A stretch of 6,989 nucleotides of DNA, taken from the NCBI GenBank assembly GCA_016763595.1, contig JAESTN010000259.1, positions 1 through 6,989 of the forward strand. Direction: 5' to 3'. This DNA is from Flavobacteriaceae bacterium (GTDB lineage Bacteria; Bacteroidota; Bacteroidia; Flavobacteriales; Flavobacteriaceae). The stretch's first letter is position 1, and every line of letters starts with the position of its first letter. Below are positions 4,321 to 6,989 of this stretch, piece by piece. The translations under genes and the position numbers were made by a program. The notes beneath the pieces were generated by a model. That model was not told the DNA's origin, searched no databases, and was given only the letters and a program-made list of their open reading frames with translations.

Positions 4321-5805
4321 TTTGATAGCTGTTGTTTTTTCTGTTTTCCAAGTTTTAATTGTTCCATCATAAGATGCACTTATTATAGATTTTCCATCTA
4401 AAAGTTCAATAGATTGCACAAAATTTTGATGTTGAAGTTCTGAAATTAGTTGTTCATCCAAACTCCAAATTTTAACTTTATTATCTTCTCCTCCAGTTGC
4501 AAATTGATTCCTATCGATAATCTTGATTGTTCTAATAATACCCAAATGCGCTTTGAATGTTTTAATATCTTCCTGTTGGTAATCTTTAGACAAAGTTCGA
4601 ATGGAAATTTCGCCATTCAAATTTCCGCTAATTAGTTGTCTTTTTTGACTGTTATAGGCAAGACTAATAATTGAACAGTCTTCAAAAAAGGTATTTGTTG
4701 ATTTTTCGGTTTTACAATCCCAAATTTTAATTGAACCATCTTCGGAACTTGAAGCAATAATTTCTTTATCTAATTCAATGACTTTCCAAACCCAATTATT
4801 GTGTTCTTTAAAAGTTTTTAAAACAGTTCCATTTAGGTTGGATATTTTGATTGTATTGTCACCACTACTTGAAGCAAAAGTATTATTGTCTAAACGACAA
4901 AGAGAAAGTACAATTGCAGAATGAATTTCTATTCTGTTTACTATTTTAAAATTTTCCCAGATTAGTATTTGACGGTCTCTTGAACCTGAAATAAAAACAT
5001 CTCTACTTATTTTCTCAATGCACAAAATTGAATTTTGATGACCTTTCAAGGAGTGAATTTGTTTACCTGAAATATCCCAAGCTTTTATTTCTTTGTCTCT
5101 ACCGGCACTAAGAAGTGTGTTATCGTCAATTTTTAATAGTGACCAGATATAACCCAAATGACCAGTAAAAGGCGCTTTGCTTTTTGTCTTTGCTTTTTTT
5201 GAATATAGAATATCACTTCTTAATACAAATTTCTCACCTTGTGTTAAGACTTCTCCTTCGTGCCAGACATTATGGTCAAAAACAATAAGGTCGCCTTGTT
5301 TAGGAATGTACGAAGCCCAAATTTCATCTGTATCTTTTGTTTTAAAAAACAAAGTTCTCCCACCTTTAAACTCAGTTGCACAATTCAAATAAATCATAAA
5401 TGTCAACTTGGATTGTGTTGTGTCATTTCGATAATGAACCCCATCAAGATGTCTATGGAAATATTGGTTAGTAGAATATTTGCAAAATCTAAATCTATTA
5501 TTCAATTCTTTTAAATGCCAAACCCCATTTTCGGCTTGAATATCTGAGTTTATATTGATTTTTTCAGGGAGATATGGTTTTACCTTTTCAAAAAAATGGT
5601 TAGCTAAATCATCATTATCCGTAACAAATCTTTCGTTGTTCCTGTAATAAGTTGGGTAATTTGAATTGGCGTTCTTAAATGAGTTTTTAATTTTAGTATT
5701 TAATAGTTTCTCACACTCAATTTTAGAAAAAAGGGCGGGAATTACAAAACAAGTAGAGTTTGTATCTGGCAGAATATTTTGTATTTCAATTTTAGTTGTT
5801 ATCAA
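4315..5805 (-). CDS. Prolyl-4-hydroxylase-type 2OG/Fe(II) oxygenase fused to a seven-blade WD40 propeller
   Basis: A 496-residue two-domain protein. Residues about 15-202 form a P4Hc-type dioxygenase, which by family uses Fe(II), O2 and 2-oxoglutarate to hydroxylate a side chain. It has FCKYSTNQYFHRHLDGVHYR with iron ligands H119 and D121, strand TFMIYLN, the GGRTLFF turn, PKQGDLIVFDHNVWHEG with third ligand H182, and K192 ten residues later to hold 2-oxoglutarate, the same spacing as in collagen prolyl hydroxylase. A Lys-rich linker (203-210) leads to seven WD40 blades from about 214 to 488, each ending in an IKIWD-like strand (IKAWDI, ILIWEN, IKISNL, IKIWDC, ISIRTL, VKIWSL, IKTWKT), enough for a closed propeller. 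There is no signal peptide, so it should be cytoplasmic. The start is a TTG at 5803-5805 that overlaps the TGA of the HD gene; the next Met, M137, would destroy the catalytic domain. The propeller probably recruits the substrate. The target is unknown. Confidence 0.9.
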   Translation of the reverse strand: MITTKIEIQNILPDTNSTCFVIPALFSKIECEKLLNTKIKNSFKNANSNYPTYYRNNERFVTDNDDLANHFFEKVKPYLPEKININSDIQAENGVWHLKELNNRFRFCKYSTNQYFHRHLDGVHYRNDTTQSKLTFMIYLNCATEFKGGRTLFFKTKDTDEIWASYIPKQGDLIVFDHNVWHEGEVLTQGEKFVLRSDILYSKKAKTKSKAPFTGHLGYIWSLLKIDDNTLLSAGRDKEIKAWDISGKQIHSLKGHQNSILCIEKISRDVFISGSRDRQILIWENFKIVNRIEIHSAIVLSLCRLDNNTFASSSGDNTIKISNLNGTVLKTFKEHNNWVWKVIELDKEIIASSSEDGSIKIWDCKTEKSTNTFFEDCSIISLAYNSQKRQLISGNLNGEISIRTLSKDYQQEDIKTFKAHLGIIRTIKIIDRNQFATGGEDNKVKIWSLDEQLISELQHQNFVQSIELLDGKSIISASYDGTIKTWKTEKTTAIKV

Positions 5806-6416
5806 AGCGATTCTATTTCCTGCTGTAAGTTCCGTTTGGCTTGTATTTCAAACTTGTTGTAAAAAAAGTCCGTTTTGAATATTCTGTCCATTGATAAAAA
5901 ATGATTTAATACTTTTTTACGTCCAGGATTGTAAACTAAGGAGGGATAAATGGAATATTCCTTTCTAACATTTTTGTAGTAAAGTGAATATGTTTCCCAA
6001 CTTTGTCCTAATATAGAAAGGTCAGCATCTGTAAAATAGTTTGTGTCGCTGTCGGTTGATTCAATGTGTGATTTGGTCGCTAAAATTTGTTTTTTGCATA
6101 GTTCTATTTTCTCCTTAGAAACGGAGGTCTGCTTCATGCGTTTTTCGGCAAGTTTAGCACTTTTTTCTTCGTTGTCTGATTTTATAGAATTGTAAATTAT
6201 GTCGTGGTAAAAGAGTGTGAATAAAATGGTTTCCCAGTTTTGTATTTCTCCCTTCACATCAGTCAATTGAGAAAATAAATTGTCAAGGTGTTGTAAAGTA
6301 TGATAATGTCTTTTTTTGCTTGAATAGTTTTTCTCGATTTCAGTCCATAGTTCATTTTTCAGACGGTCATTGTCAGTATATTTTTTCAGAAGTTCTATGA
6401 ATGTTTCTTTTAGCAC
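5802..6416 (-). CDS. HD-superfamily metal-dependent phosphohydrolase (COG4339 type)
   Basis: A 204-residue cytoplasmic protein with the usual length and motifs of the predicted HD phosphohydrolases grouped as COG4339. Visible are WTEIEKNYSSKKRHYHTLQHL (residues 24-44) with the first metal His probably H43 in the YHTxQHL motif, FYHDIIY with the H71-D72 doublet, the DNEEKSA helix, and FTDADLSILG with D132 as the likely last ligand. HD enzymes hydrolyse phosphate esters such as nucleotides with a bound metal pair; no substrate is known for this group. The start is GTG at 6414-6416: there is no ATG upstream before a stop in frame, and later Met residues fall after the HD motif. It is the first gene of an operon: its TGA (5802-5804) overlaps the TTG start of the oxygenase-WD40 gene, so the two are probably translated in coupling and may act together. 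I found no convincing promoter box upstream. Confidence 0.88.
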   Translation of the reverse strand: MLKETFIELLKKYTDNDRLKNELWTEIEKNYSSKKRHYHTLQHLDNLFSQLTDVKGEIQNWETILFTLFYHDIIYNSIKSDNEEKSAKLAEKRMKQTSVSKEKIELCKKQILATKSHIESTDSDTNYFTDADLSILGQSWETYSLYYKNVRKEYSIYPSLVYNPGRKKVLNHFLSMDRIFKTDFFYNKFEIQAKRNLQQEIESL

Positions 6417-6439
6417 GATTGTCTTTTTAAATAACAGCT

Positions 6440-6501
6440 AACTAGTAATATAATTACGTTTTATACCGTTATCCCGGTTTTCCTACGAGATAACACTAGT
6501 T
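6440..6501. repeat. Inverted repeat upstream of the HD gene
   Basis: AACTAGT (6440-6446) and ACTAGTT (6495-6501) are inverted, with a nested pair GTTATC (6468-6473) and GATAAC (6489-6494). The blocks are contiguous on the right but 21 bases apart on the left, so the fold is asymmetric. The same bases can also be read as direct repeats of TAACA...CTAGT. It may be a weak palindromic border or an operator for the HD-oxygenase operon. The evidence is thin. Confidence 0.3.
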
Positions 6502-6536
6502 TTATTTATGGGATTTCAATTTTAGCTAAAGATACT

Positions 6537-6563
6537 AAAAAAGCCTCCCAAAATGGAAGGCTT
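6537..6563 (-). terminator. Intrinsic terminator of the M28 peptidase gene
   Basis: On the minus strand AAGCCTTCC pairs with GGGAGGCTT around the loop ATTTT: nine pairs including one U-G, followed directly by a T-run (six T counting the stem end). It begins 23 bases after the M28 stop codon at 6586. On the plus strand the stem has a C-A mismatch and no T-run after it, so it acts in one direction. It separates the M28 gene from the HD-oxygenase operon, which must therefore have its own promoter. Confidence 0.9.
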
Positions 6564-6585
6564 CTTATTATACATAGTGTATGTG

Positions 6586-6989
6586 TTACTTTTCTGTAGC
6601 TTTATCAACCACAATTCTCTTTTCACGATTTGCCAATTCCCAAGCAGTATGGAAAACCAAACGAGATCTGTTCTCTAACAAGTCGTAGTTAATTTTATCT
6701 GGAGTATCAGATGCTTGGTGATAGTCAGCATGCGTTCCATTAAAATAGAATATAATTGGAATGTTGTTTTTTGCAAAGTTATAATGATCAGAACGGTAGT
6801 AAAAACGGTTTCTGTCGTTTTCATCATTAAATGTATAATCTAATTCGATATTTGTAAATTCTTTGTTTACAGCTTCAGAAATTTCATGTAATTCAGTACT
6901 TAATTTATCTGCACCAATTAAGTAAATATAATTACGATCTCCTGTACGTTTTGGGTCAATTCTACCCACCATATCAATGTTTAAGTTCG
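6586..6989 (-). CDS. M28-family zinc aminopeptidase, C-terminal part (5' end outside window)
   Basis: The frame is open to the right edge; the ATG at 6970-6972 is internal, since the codons before it read NLNID and join it to make the family signature NxNxDMVGR. About 133 residues are visible. Counting from that Met, they include the zinc Asp just before it (codon 6973-6975), RSDHYNFAKNNIPIIFYF at 60-77, and THADYHQASDTPDKI with H85 as the last zinc ligand (codon 6718-6720). M28 enzymes are usually exported two-zinc exopeptidases that remove N-terminal residues from peptides. The signal peptide and the first half of the catalytic domain are not in view. The C-terminal tail after LANREKR is short, so no PA, PDZ or sorting domain follows. 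The gene ends in its own terminator and looks like ordinary core genome next to an accessory stretch. Confidence 0.93.
   Translation of the reverse strand, partial: NLNIDMVGRIDPKRTGDRNYIYLIGADKLSTELHEISEAVNKEFTNIELDYTFNDENDRNRFYYRSDHYNFAKNNIPIIFYFNGTHADYHQASDTPDKINYDLLENRSRLVFHTAWELANREKRIVVDKATEK

Noticed and set aside
4450..5878. Four short plus-strand frames opposite the oxygenase-WD40 and HD genes
   Set aside because: They are antisense shadows of strongly supported coding regions; their sequences show no domain.
6537..6563. Bidirectional terminator
   Set aside because: On the plus strand the stem has a mismatch and no T-run follows, and no plus-strand gene ends there.

Overview
The window is an AT-rich (roughly one-third G+C by eye) stretch from a Bacteroidota genome, most likely a marine or soil flavobacterium. 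The evidence is the A-rich leaders without Shine-Dalgarno sites, candidate promoter -7 boxes of the TAnnTTTG type, the lipoprotein and PD40 gene, and the style of the M23 and M28 peptidases. All eight genes lie on the minus strand, so gene order in transcription runs from the right end to the left end. The two outermost genes are cut by the window edges.

From right to left: the C-terminal part of a zinc aminopeptidase of family M28 (6586-6989), closed by a clear intrinsic terminator (6537-6563). Then a two-gene operon with a 4-base overlap: an HD-superfamily phosphohydrolase (5802-6416, GTG start) and a fusion of a prolyl-4-hydroxylase-type 2-oxoglutarate/Fe(II) oxygenase with a seven-bladed WD40 propeller (4315-5805, TTG start). 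Next come a PD40-repeat lipoprotein (3120-4040), a class I SAM methyltransferase (2151-2897), a two-helix membrane protein of unknown function (1705-2103), a PhnB-like VOC protein (1044-1469), and the first 267 codons of a secreted M23-type peptidase (1-803).

The genes between about 1040 and 5800 look like unrelated single-gene or two-gene units. They are separated not by ordinary spacers but by folded DNA: two copies of a roughly 95-bp repeat with inverted ends (891-985 and 1605-1701), a short hairpin (2123-2146), and two long imperfect palindromes of about 140-150 bp (2928-3065 and 4163-4320). All five separators share a related junction sequence of the form ACGTkkTTkTGTrTrG in the same orientation. 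This is reminiscent of a cassette array, with the recombination-site-like element lying 3' of each gene, but no integrase is visible and the sites do not match the classical attC consensus. That reading is therefore a hypothesis.

Other points of interest are the oxygenase-WD40 fusion coupled to an HD hydrolase, and three tandem 11-bp units with an ACGTC core just upstream of the candidate promoter of the M23 gene, which look like a response-regulator operator. No intergenic gap exceeds 300 bases. The stretch 4041-4162, upstream of the PD40 lipoprotein gene, contains nothing I can name. No tRNA, rRNA, CRISPR array or transposase gene was seen.
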